A DNA stretch of 64,000 bases from an uncultured Clostridia bacterium (lineage in GTDB: Bacteria > Bacillota > Clostridia > Oscillospirales > Ruminococcaceae), in NCBI GenBank assembly GCA_947589215.1, contig CANQCL010000005.1, positions 62,001 to 126,000 of the forward strand, given 5' to 3'. Position numbers and translations under genes: made by a program. Under the pieces are notes generated by a model, which worked only from the letters and a program-made list of their open reading frames with translations, searched no databases and was not told where the DNA came from. Position 1 is the first letter of the stretch, and each line of letters starts with the position of its first letter. Positions 50,651 through 59,909 of the stretch are shown here, one piece after another.

Positions 50651-51733
50651 TTATGAATTTACACAAAAAAGGTTAGTCTCCCATGCGGGATAATAAGGAT
50701 AATGCCTTAAATAGAATTTGTAATTTGGATTTATTTTTTCAATTTGCAGGGGGATATCTATCATATCAAAAAGTCTGTGATATACGGCTGCGCAAAGCTT
50801 GGGAGAATGTGCTTTTATAGTTTGCTTTGAGCCTTTTATAGCTTCCTTTTCAGCGCCTTCGACATCGTATTTAATATAGGTTGCTTCTTTGCCTTTCAAA
50901 ATACTGTCAACGCTTACAGCCTGCGTTTCTATTCCTTTTTTTGATACCTGCGACTGCCGTCCGCCGCCTGTATTGAAAATAAGCGTTGTATTTTCGCTCC
51001 AAGCCGCATAGTTGAATGTATGTGTATTTTTCAGATTTTCTGTGTTTTTAATAAGCTTTTTAAAATTTCTTTTATTGGGTTCTAAGGCGTATATTTCTTT
51101 ATAGTTGTAATTAGTACGTTTGGCGAAATCTAAAACGGTATCACCGTTAAAAGCGCCTAAATCAATGTATGTTTCATTACTTCCTAGTTTTATTATTTTT
51201 TCAAAAGCTTCGTCTGTTTCGGTGGTACATTCACGCAGATATTTAAGCTCACCTGTGATTTTATATTTTAGTACGCTTTCAAATGTATTACGGGAGATGT
51301 TATCTTCAAGCATTGAATATACTTTTTCAAAATCGTTATAGCGTTCGGTTAAATGCTCTTTTAAAAACGGTTCTCCGCCTATAACCGCTGTGTCAGGCAT
51401 TAAAAGACTATGCCTTTTTTCAAGCTCGTCGATTTTTATTATAAGCTTTTGATAGCCTGCCGCAAATGCAAGCAGAATTATAAAATCATATCCGTTTTCA
51501 GCAGCGCTTTCTTCTATCTCAGAAAGTCTGTGAACCAGATGACCTTCAAAATAGTGTCCTCTTACAAATTCATCACTTGCAAATATTCCGGAAATGGGGA
51601 TTTTTCGCTTTTGAAGCTCTTTCATAAGCTTTAAACAGCCGTCGCCCATTCCGTATATAAATATAGGTTTGTCAGTTCTTTCAAGCCTCTCCCAACAGGA
51701 TTCAAGAGACAGAAGTTCTTTAAGATTTATCAT
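50651..51733 (-). CDS. FkbM-family methyltransferase
   Basis: 360 residues. N-terminal ~120 residues form a Rossmann-like nucleotide/sugar-binding-like region (PIFIYGMGDGCLKLMKELQK, DFIILLAFAAGYQKL). Residues ~180-350 are the FkbM SAM-dependent methyltransferase domain: TYIDLGAFNGDTVLDFAKRT (SAM loop), IYALEPNKRNFKKL, ATYIKYDVEGAEKEAIKGSK. Relatives O-methylate sugars of exopolysaccharides or natural products. It stands alone, so the substrate is unclear. Promoter: minus strand TTGACT (51791-51796), 16 nt, TATACT (51769-51774). Confidence 0.88.
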   Translation of the reverse strand: MINLKELLSLESCWERLERTDKPIFIYGMGDGCLKLMKELQKRKIPISGIFASDEFVRGHYFEGHLVHRLSEIEESAAENGYDFIILLAFAAGYQKLIIKIDELEKRHSLLMPDTAVIGGEPFLKEHLTERYNDFEKVYSMLEDNISRNTFESVLKYKITGELKYLRECTTETDEAFEKIIKLGSNETYIDLGAFNGDTVLDFAKRTNYNYKEIYALEPNKRNFKKLIKNTENLKNTHTFNYAAWSENTTLIFNTGGGRQSQVSKKGIETQAVSVDSILKGKEATYIKYDVEGAEKEAIKGSKQTIKAHSPKLCAAVYHRLFDMIDIPLQIEKINPNYKFYLRHYPYYPAWETNLFCVNS

Positions 51734-51821
51734 AAAATTCCTCTTTATTTGATTTTCATTTCATTTAAAGTATATCATAAATCCTAAGTAAGTCAATGTG
51801 AATAGCGCAAAATAAAACTCG

Positions 51822-51850
51822 TTGACTTCTTAACAGAAATATTGTATAAT
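51822..51850 (+). promoter_or_regulatory. Promoter of zinc-ribbon genes
   Basis: TTGACT (51822-51827), 17 nt, TATAAT (51845-51850). It is divergent from the FkbM promoter 26 bp to the left. Confidence 0.7.
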
Positions 51851-51893
51851 ATAGAAAATTAATTGTTAATTAGCTTTAAGGTGCGGTGATACT

Positions 51894-52463
51894 ATGTATT
51901 GTACAAAATGCGGTAATAAAAATGATGACAGCAGTAACTTTTGCGGATACTGCGGAGCAATTTTAAAAAGTGCTGATCCAAACGGCATACCATATAGAGA
52001 GCCGGATGTAATTAGTCAGCAAAATCAAGAAACTAGTTCTTTTAATGCAGAGCAAAACGGATATGCAGAGCAAAATTATAATCAAAATACGAATTATAAT
52101 CGTACTCCTAATTATAATCAAAATCAAAATATACCGACTTCTCGTTATAACCCAATGGCAATAGCCGGTTTTATAACCTCCTGCGGATGCATTTTATTCG
52201 GCGGACTGGCAGGATTTGTTGGTCTTGTTCTTTCTCTTATCGGTTTTCACCAGACTAATGTAAGGGGCGATAAAGGAAAAGGCTTTGCAATTGCAGGAAT
52301 TATAATAGGCTGCTTGTCTGTTGCGGTTACGATTTTACTTGTTATTTATATTGTTAATGCTGACCCATATGAGCTGCACCGTTTCTTAGATGATTTTTAC
52401 TATGAATATGATTATGGAACTTCGGCTGTAAAAGAGTTATTTTCAATTTTTTTAGGTAAATAA
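51894..52463 (+). CDS. Zinc-ribbon DUF4190-type membrane protein
   Basis: 189 residues. N-terminal zinc ribbon (YCTKCGNKNDDSSNFCGYCG, two Cys pairs), an Asn/Tyr/Gln-rich linker with near repeats (NQNTNYNRTPNYNQNQN), and two membrane helices (~88-118, ~128-155; MAIAGFITSCGCILFGGLAG, GFAIAGIIIGCLSVAVTILL) of the DUF4190 type. Short acidic tail. Function unknown; such proteins are common in Clostridia as paralogous sets. The next gene is a paralogue. Confidence 0.8.
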   Translation: MYCTKCGNKNDDSSNFCGYCGAILKSADPNGIPYREPDVISQQNQETSSFNAEQNGYAEQNYNQNTNYNRTPNYNQNQNIPTSRYNPMAIAGFITSCGCILFGGLAGFVGLVLSLIGFHQTNVRGDKGKGFAIAGIIIGCLSVAVTILLVIYIVNADPYELHRFLDDFYYEYDYGTSAVKELFSIFLGK

Positions 52464-52499
52464 AATTATAAAGTACAATTTTGATTAACGGTGATTATT

Positions 52500-52994
52500 A
52501 TGTACTGTATTAAATGCGGAGCAAAGAATTCTGATGAATTTAATTATTGTTCAAACTGCGGTGCTAAGCTGTTTAAAGAAATAGAAGTTTCCGATTTTGA
52601 CTTACCTGTTGAGAAAAATTGGGATGATATTGTTTATTCACAAGATGAACACGTTCCATTTAAAAATCAAGCACAGGATGTTTATACAAATTACGGTGGG
52701 GAAAACTATAATCCGCAAATGATAACGGATGAGGATTTGAAGTACAGCAAAATGTCTATTGCCGGATTTATTTTGTCATGCTGTTCGTTTTTAACTTTTG
52801 AACTTGGTTGGATATGTATGATTTTAGGCTATATTTTTTCAATAATCGGTTTGGTTTCAAAAAAATATAAAAGTGGGAAAAGTTTTGCTATTGCCGGGAT
52901 AGTAATAAGCAGTTCATACTTAATTATTTTTACAGTAGTTTTTATGACGTTTGGTCCGTTGTTGGGAATTATATTGCCGAATTACTATTATTAA
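52500..52994 (+). CDS. Zinc-ribbon DUF4190-type membrane protein, paralogue
   Basis: 164 residues. Same plan as its neighbour: zinc ribbon (MYCIKCGAKNSDEFNYCSNC), acidic linker and two helices (MSIAGFILSCCSFLTFELGW, SFAIAGIVISSSYLIIFTVV). ATG 52500 begins the ribbon; GTG 52491 is in frame but adds only MII. Probably co-transcribed with the preceding gene (36 bp gap). Function unknown. Confidence 0.78.
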   Translation: MYCIKCGAKNSDEFNYCSNCGAKLFKEIEVSDFDLPVEKNWDDIVYSQDEHVPFKNQAQDVYTNYGGENYNPQMITDEDLKYSKMSIAGFILSCCSFLTFELGWICMILGYIFSIIGLVSKKYKSGKSFAIAGIVISSSYLIIFTVVFMTFGPLLGIILPNYYY

Positions 52995-53031
52995 GAAAAA
53001 CTTTTATTGCATTGCTAAGTATTTATACTAC

Positions 53032-53060
53032 TTGACCTGTTTTCAGAACAGTAGTAAAAT
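53032..53060 (+). promoter_or_regulatory. pduL promoter with dyad
   Basis: TTGACC (53032-53037), 17 nt, TAAAAT (53055-53060). The spacer holds CTGTT-TTCAG-AACAG (53037-53051), a possible operator. Confidence 0.55.
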
Positions 53061-53092
53061 AATTATGGTAAAATTTTTTTGGAGGAATGGAA

Positions 53093-53671
53093 ATGTCAAA
53101 ATTTATTGTTGAAACGTCTGCAAGACACGTTCATGTAACACAAGAAGCTCTTGAAATACTTTTTGGAAAGGGTGCTAAATTGACAAAGAAAAAAGATCTT
53201 TCTCAGCCCGGTCAATATGCCTGCGAGGAGAGAGTTACTATAGTAGGTCCTAAGAAAGAGCTTCCTAACGTATCAATACTCGGTCCTACAAGACCCGAAA
53301 CTCAGGTTGAGCTTTCAGCAACCGACGCACGTTCAATAGGAATCGCCGCACCTGTCAGAGAATCCGGAGACATAAAGGGAAGCGGTTCATGTAAAATAGT
53401 GGGACCTTGCGGTGAGCTAGAAATAGCAGAGGGAGTTATAATTGCAAAAAGGCACATTCATTTAACTCCTGCTGACGCGGAAGAACTCGGCGTTAAAGAT
53501 AAACAGGTAGTTTGTGTTAAGATTGAATCTGATGACAGAACTGCAATTTTATGCGATACAGTTTGCAGAGTATCAGATTCTTATGCAAGAGCGATGCATA
53601 TTGACACTGATGAATCAAATGCAGTAGGCGCGTCTCGTGACCAAATGGGCGAGATAGTTAAGTGCTGTTAG
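53093..53671 (+). CDS. pduL: PduL-type phosphate acyltransferase
   Basis: 192 residues, the short (non-microcompartment) form without an encapsulation peptide. Two repeated domains with zinc-binding His: ETSARHVHVTQEALEILFGK and IAKRHIHLTPADAEELGVKD; also VSILGPTRPETQVELSATDA. It exchanges acyl-CoA and acyl-phosphate (acetyl or propionyl) and can replace Pta in acetate formation. ATG 53093 is preferred (GGAGG 7 nt upstream). Stands alone; no other pdu genes nearby. Its stop codon lies in the left arm of the inverted repeat that follows. Confidence 0.92.
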   Translation: MSKFIVETSARHVHVTQEALEILFGKGAKLTKKKDLSQPGQYACEERVTIVGPKKELPNVSILGPTRPETQVELSATDARSIGIAAPVRESGDIKGSGSCKIVGPCGELEIAEGVIIAKRHIHLTPADAEELGVKDKQVVCVKIESDDRTAILCDTVCRVSDSYARAMHIDTDESNAVGASRDQMGEIVKCC

Positions 53672-53940
53672 AGGTAATTAAGATGAGGCAAGAAGTATGG
53701 AAGCGTTCGGAAATTTGAACAGCACCCTTTTTGTTAGACATGTGAAAACATTGTTTCCTATACAATCTATGAGCGACCATGTCTTTATATGGTAACGGAT
53801 TGCTCAACACAGACACCAAGTCATATCGGTTGCTTAATTATTCAACTTTCATAAATTTGTTTTTTTATTTTAGTCTAACTTTTTGGGTTCATTTCAAAAA
53901 TTCCGAACGCTTCTGTTGCCTCTAATATCTAAACTCTAAC
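53667..53940. ncRNA. 274-nt rod-like inverted repeat: structured RNA or MITE
   Basis: Nested complementary blocks in register: GTTAGAG 53667-53673 / CTCTAAC 53934-53940; GAGGCAA 53685-53691 / TTGCCTC 53916-53922; GAAGCGTTCGGAA 53700-53712 / TTCCGAACGCTTC 53901-53913 (13 bp perfect); ACCC 53724-53727 / GGGT 53885-53888; GTTAGAC 53733-53739 / GTCTAAC 53873-53879. The centre has GAGC...GCTC and ACCAT...ATGGT stems. A long rod with internal loops is the form of 6S RNA, but terminal inverted repeats of a MITE would look similar. No ORF is inside. The rest of 53941-54041 is plain. Confidence 0.55.
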
Positions 53941-54041
53941 TTTTAATTTATCTACATAGGAAATTACCCACAAATTACACCTTTTAAAAGTCGGCGAATA
54001 GGATAAACTAATTTTATAATTAACTATTCGGAGGTGAAAGG

Positions 54042-54479
54042 GTGGCAAGGGAATCGCTTAAAATATGGACAGTATTCCTTTTCGGTTGTTTTGCTTATGG
54101 TATTGCTGAGCTGTTGTCAAGAGGGTATACACATATATCTATGGGTCTTTTGGGTGGAATTTGTATGATATTTATAAATATTCTCAATGATAAAAGAGCC
54201 TATGGTCTAGGATTAATACCGGCGTGTTTTATATCGGCAATATTTATAACGGTTATGGAGTTTGCAACAGGTGAGATACTTAATATATGGCTTCGGCTCG
54301 GAGTGTGGGATTACTCAAGAATGCCAATGAATTTTAGGGGTCAGATATGTTTGCCGTTTTCGATTTTGTGGATACTTATATCAGCATTGGGGTTTGCTTT
54401 GGACAATTTTATAAGACTGAAAATATTTCAAGATGAAGCAGTACCACTTTTAAGAGGAAAAATTGGCTCAAGGGCTTGA
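54042..54479 (+). CDS. Membrane protein, putative ABC-transporter-permease-like (PF06541 type)
   Basis: 145 residues with four or five helices (~8-28, ~32-50, ~58-78, ~105-125). Pattern FGCFAYGIAELLSRGYTHIS, MGLLGGICMIFINILND, NIWLRLGVWDYSRMPMNF, GQICLPFSILWILISALGFA matches the small putative-permease family common in Clostridia. Function unknown. Start is GTG 54042 with GGAGGTGAAAGG upstream. Its stop overlaps the -35 of the alaS promoter. Confidence 0.75.
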   Translation: MARESLKIWTVFLFGCFAYGIAELLSRGYTHISMGLLGGICMIFINILNDKRAYGLGLIPACFISAIFITVMEFATGEILNIWLRLGVWDYSRMPMNFRGQICLPFSILWILISALGFALDNFIRLKIFQDEAVPLLRGKIGSRA

Positions 54480-54504
54480 CGTTTTTATAATATTTTGGTA
54501 TAAT
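54476..54504 (+). promoter_or_regulatory. alaS promoter
   Basis: TTGACG (54476-54481), 17 nt, TATAAT (54499-54504). Transcription would start near 54511, at the T-box leader. Confidence 0.8.
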
Positions 54505-54510
54505 TTTTTC

Positions 54511-54746
54511 AAATAATATTTTATACGGCGTTGAAGGAATTATCCGTTTTAGATTTTTTACAGAGAGAAAATGCTTGCTGAAAGTTTTCAAAAATCTGTT
54601 CGGTGGCTGCCCCGAGCCTTGTGGAAAACCGCAACGTATGTCTGCGTTAAAGATAAAGAGTGGCTGAAATAAAATGTATTTCAGCAATTTGGGTGGTACC
54701 GCGGAATATACTTCGTCCCATTTCTGGGGTGAAGTATTTTTATTTT
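54511..54746 (+). promoter_or_regulatory. T-box riboswitch (alanine) of alaS
   Basis: Stem I base AGATTTTT (54551-54558) / AAAAATCT (54590-54597) with the conserved AGAGAG element (54563-54568 region); candidate Ala specifier GCT at 54606-54608 in GGTGGCTGCC (GCC overlaps next); hairpin GCTGAAAT/ATTTCAGC (54663-54685); T-box GGGTGGTACCGCGG (54691-54704); terminator ATACTTC (54708-54714) / GAAGTAT (54731-54737), then T5. Uncharged tRNA-Ala should stabilise the antiterminator and allow alaS transcription. The specifier is inferred, not folded. Confidence 0.9.
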
Positions 54747-54802
54747 GTAGATAAATGAAAAGTATATGCCGTGTTAAAAACAAAAATAAAGGAAGAATCT
54801 GT

Positions 54803-57460
54803 ATGAAATGGACAGGATTAAACGAGCTTAGAGAATCTTATCTGAAATTTTTTGAAAGTAAAGGTCATCTGAGAGTGAAAAGTTTTCCTCTTGTGCCTCA
54901 GAATGACAACAGTCTGCTTCTTATAAATGCAGGAATGGCACCGTTAAAGCCTTATTTCACTGGGCAGGACGAACCTCCGTGCGTTAGAATGACCGATTGT
55001 CAGAAGTGCATAAGAACAGGCGATATTGAGAATGTCGGAAAAACAGCACGTCATGGAACATTTTTTGAAATGCTTGGAAATTGGTCGTTTGGAGAGTATT
55101 TTAAGGAGGAGGCTATTGAGTGGGCTTGGGAATACTGTACTCAGGTTTTAGAGATCCCAGTTGAACGGCTTTATGTCTCCGTTTATGAAGATGACGACGA
55201 GGCATTAGAGATATGGAATAAAAAGATAGGGCTTCCGCTTGATAAGATTTTTAAAATGGGCAAGGAGGACAATTTCTGGGAGGCAGGAATTGACGGGCCG
55301 TGCGGACCTTGCTCGGAGATATACTACGATAGAGGAGAAGAGTACGGCTGCGGAAAGCCGGATTGTACAGTGGGCTGTGACTGTGATAGATATATGGAGT
55401 TTTGGAATCTTGTGTTTACTCAGTTTGAAAGACACGAGGACGGAACGTACACACCGCTTAAGCAGAAAAATATTGATACAGGTATGGGACTTGAGCGTCT
55501 TGCAGCTATGATGCAGAATGTTGATTCAATTTTCGATGTTGATACAATTAAAGCGGTAAGAGATAAGGTCTGCGAGATTGCAGGCTGTGAGTACGGCAAG
55601 GATAATAAAAAGGATATTTCTATACGAGTTATCACCGACCATATACGCTCGGTCGTATTTATGGCGTCTGACGGGGTTCTTCCGTCTAACGAGGGCAGAG
55701 GATATGTTATGCGCCGTCTTTTAAGGCGTGCTGTTCGACATGGAAAGCTGCTTGGCATAAACGGTAGATTTATTAAGGATATAATCAAGACAGTTGTAGA
55801 TTCTTCTAAATGCGAATATGAGGAGCTGGAGGAAAAATACGATTATATTTCAAAGCTGCTTGAGAATGAGGAAAAGAATTTCAACGAGACTATCGACAGG
55901 GGAATGTCTATATTAGATGAGTATATCAAAGATATGACTGAAAACGGCAGGACCGAGCTTAACGGAAAATCCTGCTTTACGCTTTCAGATACCTATGGTT
56001 TCCCGATAGACTTGACAAAGGAAATCTTAGAGGAAAAGGGATTTACTTGTGATGAGAGCGGTTTTGCAGAGTGTATGAACGAGCAAAAGGAAAGAGCAAG
56101 AAAGGCAAGAGGCGGCTCTAAATATATGGGTGCAGAGGATACCATTTTTCAGACGATCGATAAGACCTATCATACAGAGTTTGTAGGTTATGATGTGACC
56201 GAATTGACGGCGGTTATAGATTATCTTGCAACTGATGATGAGATAGTTGAGAATGTCGGCTGCGGTGATGAGGCTTATGTTATTTGTGCTAAAACTCCTT
56301 TTTATGCAGAAAGCGGCGGACAGGTAGGCGATATAGGAACTATTACAACAAAAACCGGCAAGGCGGAGGTTCTCGACACACAAAAGGTTGTCGGCGGAAA
56401 GTTTGCTCATAAGATAAAAGTTGTTGAGGGAGCGTTGTCAACAGGGCAGGAGGCTGAGTTTAAAGTCGATGTTTCAAACAGAATGTCTGTAATGAGAAAC
56501 CACTCCTGTGCGCATTTGCTTCAAGCTGCTCTAAGACAGGTTCTCGGCGATCACGTTCACCAGTCTGGACAGCTTGTTGATGCAAACAGAGTGAGGTTTG
56601 ACTTCTCGCATTTTGAAGCTATGACCTTTGATGAGTTAAATGAGGTGGAGCGTCTTGTAAATGAAAAGATTTTTGAGGCAATTGATATTGTTGTTAAGGA
56701 AATGCCTATTGACGAGGCTAAAAAACTGGGCGCTATGGCACTGTTCGGTGAAAAGTACGGAGATGTTGTAAGAGTAGTAAGTATGGGCGATTTCTCTGTA
56801 GAATTCTGTGGGGGAACGCATCTGTCTAACACCTCGCAAATCGGAATGTTTAAGATACTTTCTGAAAATTCAGTTGCGGCAGGTGTAAGAAGAATAGAGG
56901 GTGTAACAGGAAAAGGTCTGTACAAACATATAAGTAATCTGAATAATATTTTAACAGAAGCAGCGGCGGCTTTAAAGATAAGAACGCCGTCTGAGCTTGT
57001 TGAAAGATCGCACTTTTTAAACAATAAGGTCAAGGATTACGAAAAAGAAATATCGAGGTTAAAATCTCGAATAATTGAATCCGAAATGGAGAAAATGTTT
57101 GAGAACTGGAAATCTGTTTGCGGAGTTAAGCTAATGGCGACCTTGTTTACAAATGCAACTGCCGATACGTTAAGAAGCTTTGGAGATCGAGTGAAATCTA
57201 TTGACGAACCAATAATAGCGGTGTTTGCAGGAACAGGCAGTGAAAAGGGACAGTTCTTGGCTGTGTGCACTAAGAAGGCGCTTGAGAAGGGCGCTCACGC
57301 AGGAAAGCTTATTCAAAAAGTTGCGGCAATAACAGGCGGCAAGGGCGGAGGACGTCCTGATATGGCTATGGCAGGAATCGGCGATAAATTTAAAATTGAC
57401 GAGGCACTGTCTATGGTAACTGATTTTGTTGAAGAAATGCTAGACGGAAAGGAAGATTAA
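54803..57460 (+). CDS. alaS: Alanyl-tRNA synthetase
   Basis: 885 residues, full length. Catalytic domain start LRESYLKFFESKGHLRVKSF, PLVPQNDNSLLLINAGMAPL, RHGTFFEMLGNWSFGEYFKE; tRNA-recognition middle; editing domain zinc motif HSCAHLLQAALRQ and CGGTHLSNT; C-terminal DHHA1 domain with GGKGGGRPDMAMAG. It charges tRNA-Ala and clears Ser/Gly mischarging. ATG 54803 begins the family N-terminus with GGAAG upstream; the 16 codons from 54755 are leader sequence. Controlled by the T-box upstream; the HIT gene follows after 1 bp. Confidence 0.97.
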   Translation: MKWTGLNELRESYLKFFESKGHLRVKSFPLVPQNDNSLLLINAGMAPLKPYFTGQDEPPCVRMTDCQKCIRTGDIENVGKTARHGTFFEMLGNWSFGEYFKEEAIEWAWEYCTQVLEIPVERLYVSVYEDDDEALEIWNKKIGLPLDKIFKMGKEDNFWEAGIDGPCGPCSEIYYDRGEEYGCGKPDCTVGCDCDRYMEFWNLVFTQFERHEDGTYTPLKQKNIDTGMGLERLAAMMQNVDSIFDVDTIKAVRDKVCEIAGCEYGKDNKKDISIRVITDHIRSVVFMASDGVLPSNEGRGYVMRRLLRRAVRHGKLLGINGRFIKDIIKTVVDSSKCEYEELEEKYDYISKLLENEEKNFNETIDRGMSILDEYIKDMTENGRTELNGKSCFTLSDTYGFPIDLTKEILEEKGFTCDESGFAECMNEQKERARKARGGSKYMGAEDTIFQTIDKTYHTEFVGYDVTELTAVIDYLATDDEIVENVGCGDEAYVICAKTPFYAESGGQVGDIGTITTKTGKAEVLDTQKVVGGKFAHKIKVVEGALSTGQEAEFKVDVSNRMSVMRNHSCAHLLQAALRQVLGDHVHQSGQLVDANRVRFDFSHFEAMTFDELNEVERLVNEKIFEAIDIVVKEMPIDEAKKLGAMALFGEKYGDVVRVVSMGDFSVEFCGGTHLSNTSQIGMFKILSENSVAAGVRRIEGVTGKGLYKHISNLNNILTEAAAALKIRTPSELVERSHFLNNKVKDYEKEISRLKSRIIESEMEKMFENWKSVCGVKLMATLFTNATADTLRSFGDRVKSIDEPIIAVFAGTGSEKGQFLAVCTKKALEKGAHAGKLIQKVAAITGGKGGGRPDMAMAGIGDKFKIDEALSMVTDFVEEMLDGKED

Positions 57461-57461
57461 T

Positions 57462-57803
57462 ATGGACGATTGTTTATTTTGCAAAATAATTAAGGGAGAA
57501 GTTCCTAGCACAAAGGTTTACGAAGATGATCTGGTTTACGCATTCAAGGATATTGAACCGATGGCGCCTGTTCATTATCTTGTAATACCAAAGGAGCATA
57601 TTGAAAGTGCGGCAAAGATAACTTCTGAAAATTCAGCGGTTATTGCTCATATCTATGAGGTTATTGCTAAAATTGCTAAAGACGAAGGTCTTGACGACGG
57701 TTTCAGAGTTGTAAATAACTGCGGAGAAATAGCAGGTCAGACGGTATTTCATATACATTTTCATCTTCTGGCAGGCAGAAAGCTGGAGTGGCCTGCGGGT
57801 TAA
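57462..57803 (+). CDS. HIT-family nucleotide hydrolase (HinT-like)
   Basis: 113 residues. CLFCKIIKGEVPSTKVYEDD, YAFKDIEPMAPVHYLVIPKE and the triad FHIHFHLLAGRKLEWPAG (His-x-His-x-His). HinT enzymes hydrolyse adenosine phosphoramidates, including aminoacyl adenylates bound to lysine, which fits co-transcription with alaS (ATG one base after the alaS stop). Confidence 0.95.
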   Translation: MDDCLFCKIIKGEVPSTKVYEDDLVYAFKDIEPMAPVHYLVIPKEHIESAAKITSENSAVIAHIYEVIAKIAKDEGLDDGFRVVNNCGEIAGQTVFHIHFHLLAGRKLEWPAG

Positions 57804-57857
57804 AAACTTAAAGCAGGGTAATTACAGTAAAGCTCATAATAAGGTATGGTGATTTGT

Positions 57858-59909
57858 ATGAAGCGAAAAATGGCTTGGATAGGTTTTTCTTATCTTTTCG
57901 GTCTGTTTCTCGCTTCATTTTTTAATGTAAGACAAAATATTATAATAGCTGTTTCGATTTTCCTTATAGCGGCTCTGTTAGTTTTAGCTGTAAAGAATGC
58001 ACGGGCATTACTGCTAATAGTTTCTGTTCCTGTTTTGATAGCAGTATGCTCTAATATTACATATACTGAGTTTTTCTATAATAAAATAGTCTCATACAAT
58101 GACAAGAGCATTAGCTTTGCAGGCAGAATAAAGGATATAAGCAAGCAGGATTCTGATAAGGTCTTGCTTACAGTAAAGGGCAAGATAAACGAAAGAACAA
58201 ATGCGGAGATAGTCGTTTATACCGATATGACCGATATGGATTATTACGACGAAATTGAGTTTACTGGCACAGTTAAGAAAATTGAGAACTCTGTTAGCTT
58301 TTCATCAGAAGACTATTACAAGCCAAAGGGTATTTATCTCAACTGTTTTGACGCAAAAAATGTAAAGGTAACTGATAATTCATTTTCTATTAGGCGATAT
58401 ATAATGCACTACAGAGACTATCTGTTTAGTAAAATAAACAGTATTCTACCGGGTGAGGAAGGTGCGTTCATTGGTGCTATGCTCTGCGGAGATAAGTCGG
58501 AGATGTCGCAGTCTGTAAAGCTGTCGCTTTACAGAACGGGAATAGGGCATATCTTTGCCGTTTCGGGAACGCATCTTGTAATTATAACTGCTATTATCTT
58601 GTTTTTGCTAAACGCTTTAAAGCTTGGCGGAAAAATAAGATTTATCATTCTTGAGGCTTTTATTGTAATTTTTATAGTTTTTTCAGGAGCGTCAAGCTCA
58701 GTTATAAGAGCAGGAATAATGCTCACTGTGGTTTTTGCGTCTGATTTGTTCAAAAGAAAACCAGATACCTTTAATACGCTTGGGTTGTGCGCTGTTTTAC
58801 TCACAGCTTTTGACCCTTATTTGATAAGAAATCTATCCTTTATTCTTTCAATGAGCGGAGCTTTTTCAATAGGGGTTGCAGCACCGTTTGTTATCAGAGA
58901 ATGTAATTTTATAGGCAGATTCAAAACACTTAAAGAAAACGCAGTATCTCTATTAACACTTTCTGTATGTATGCTGCCGATAAGTATATTCTGCTTTAAC
59001 GAGGTATCACTTATTTCACCGATCGCAAATATGCTTTTAATACCAATATGCTCAATAGCTCTTGCATTAGCGGTAGTGGTTGCTTTTTTCGGCGGCTTTA
59101 GCTTTATTGCAAATCCTCTGCTTATTGTTGCCGGACTGGGCATTAAGCTTGTTTTGTATATGGCAAATCTTTTAAATAAAATACCTTTCAGCTATGTCTC
59201 TACAGGAAATTTATATTTAAAAGGCTTTGTAATAGCGGCTGTGATTATTTCAGCAGCGGCTTTGTTTAGGTACAGAAAAAGTGTTAAAAACGCATTTTTG
59301 CCTGTTATTATGAGTATTGTTCTGGTTGTTGTTGGAACAACAGCATCAATCGTTTTAGACAGAGGTACTCTTCATCTTTTGCTTTTATCTGACAAGGTTT
59401 CTAACGCTTTGCTATTGTATAAAGGAAATCAGGCTGTTATAATAGATTTGTACGGCAAAGGCAATATGTCAGGCGCATTTGAAAACTATATTGAGCAGCA
59501 CGGCATAAGGTCGGTTGAAGCTTTGTTTATAAATAATAAAAATGCGAATAATGTAAATTCAAATTATAAAGAAGCAATATTTGTTGATATAAAAAACTCA
59601 TTCAGAGCTAGCGAGGGCTTATCAAATGATGAGATTACCTTTGTTTCTGAAAACACTGAGCTTGATACAAACGGGTATAAAGTAAGGGTCTTAGAAGACG
59701 GAGGATATTTAATTTCATACGGCGGAATTACAGTTGAGTGTACAAAATCGCTTGAAAGCTCGCAGTTTGACACAAACTTAAAAATATTATATGATGATAA
59801 AAGACTGCTATATGAAAATACAGACGTTTCTCTGTCAAGCGATAACGGCGACGCTTTTCATATAGCGTTAAAGAAGAATTCTAGGTTAACAGTAAGGAGG
59901 TTGGAATAA
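57858..59909 (+). CDS. comEC: ComEC/Rec2-type DNA-uptake channel
   Basis: 683 residues. N-terminal helices, an OB-like loop domain (~75-165; ISFAGRIKDISKQDSDKVLL), then the Competence domain (~200-460) with GEEGAFIGAMLCGDKSEMSQ, RTGIGHIFAVSGTHLVIITA and FSGASSSVIRAGIML. The C-terminal metallo-beta-lactamase-like domain is degenerate: HLLLLSDKVSNALLLYKGNQ lacks the HxHxDH motif, so nuclease function is probably lost. Carries single-stranded DNA across the membrane during transformation. ATG 57858 is chosen (MKRKMAWIG); ATG 57846 is possible. Its stop overlaps holA. Confidence 0.9.
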   Translation: MKRKMAWIGFSYLFGLFLASFFNVRQNIIIAVSIFLIAALLVLAVKNARALLLIVSVPVLIAVCSNITYTEFFYNKIVSYNDKSISFAGRIKDISKQDSDKVLLTVKGKINERTNAEIVVYTDMTDMDYYDEIEFTGTVKKIENSVSFSSEDYYKPKGIYLNCFDAKNVKVTDNSFSIRRYIMHYRDYLFSKINSILPGEEGAFIGAMLCGDKSEMSQSVKLSLYRTGIGHIFAVSGTHLVIITAIILFLLNALKLGGKIRFIILEAFIVIFIVFSGASSSVIRAGIMLTVVFASDLFKRKPDTFNTLGLCAVLLTAFDPYLIRNLSFILSMSGAFSIGVAAPFVIRECNFIGRFKTLKENAVSLLTLSVCMLPISIFCFNEVSLISPIANMLLIPICSIALALAVVVAFFGGFSFIANPLLIVAGLGIKLVLYMANLLNKIPFSYVSTGNLYLKGFVIAAVIISAAALFRYRKSVKNAFLPVIMSIVLVVVGTTASIVLDRGTLHLLLLSDKVSNALLLYKGNQAVIIDLYGKGNMSGAFENYIEQHGIRSVEALFINNKNANNVNSNYKEAIFVDIKNSFRASEGLSNDEITFVSENTELDTNGYKVRVLEDGGYLISYGGITVECTKSLESSQFDTNLKILYDDKRLLYENTDVSLSSDNGDAFHIALKKNSRLTVRRLE

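Noticed and set aside
54409..54783. 124-residue minus-strand ORF over the alaS leader
   Set aside because: It lies on the strand opposite the T-box and promoter, which explain the sequence better.
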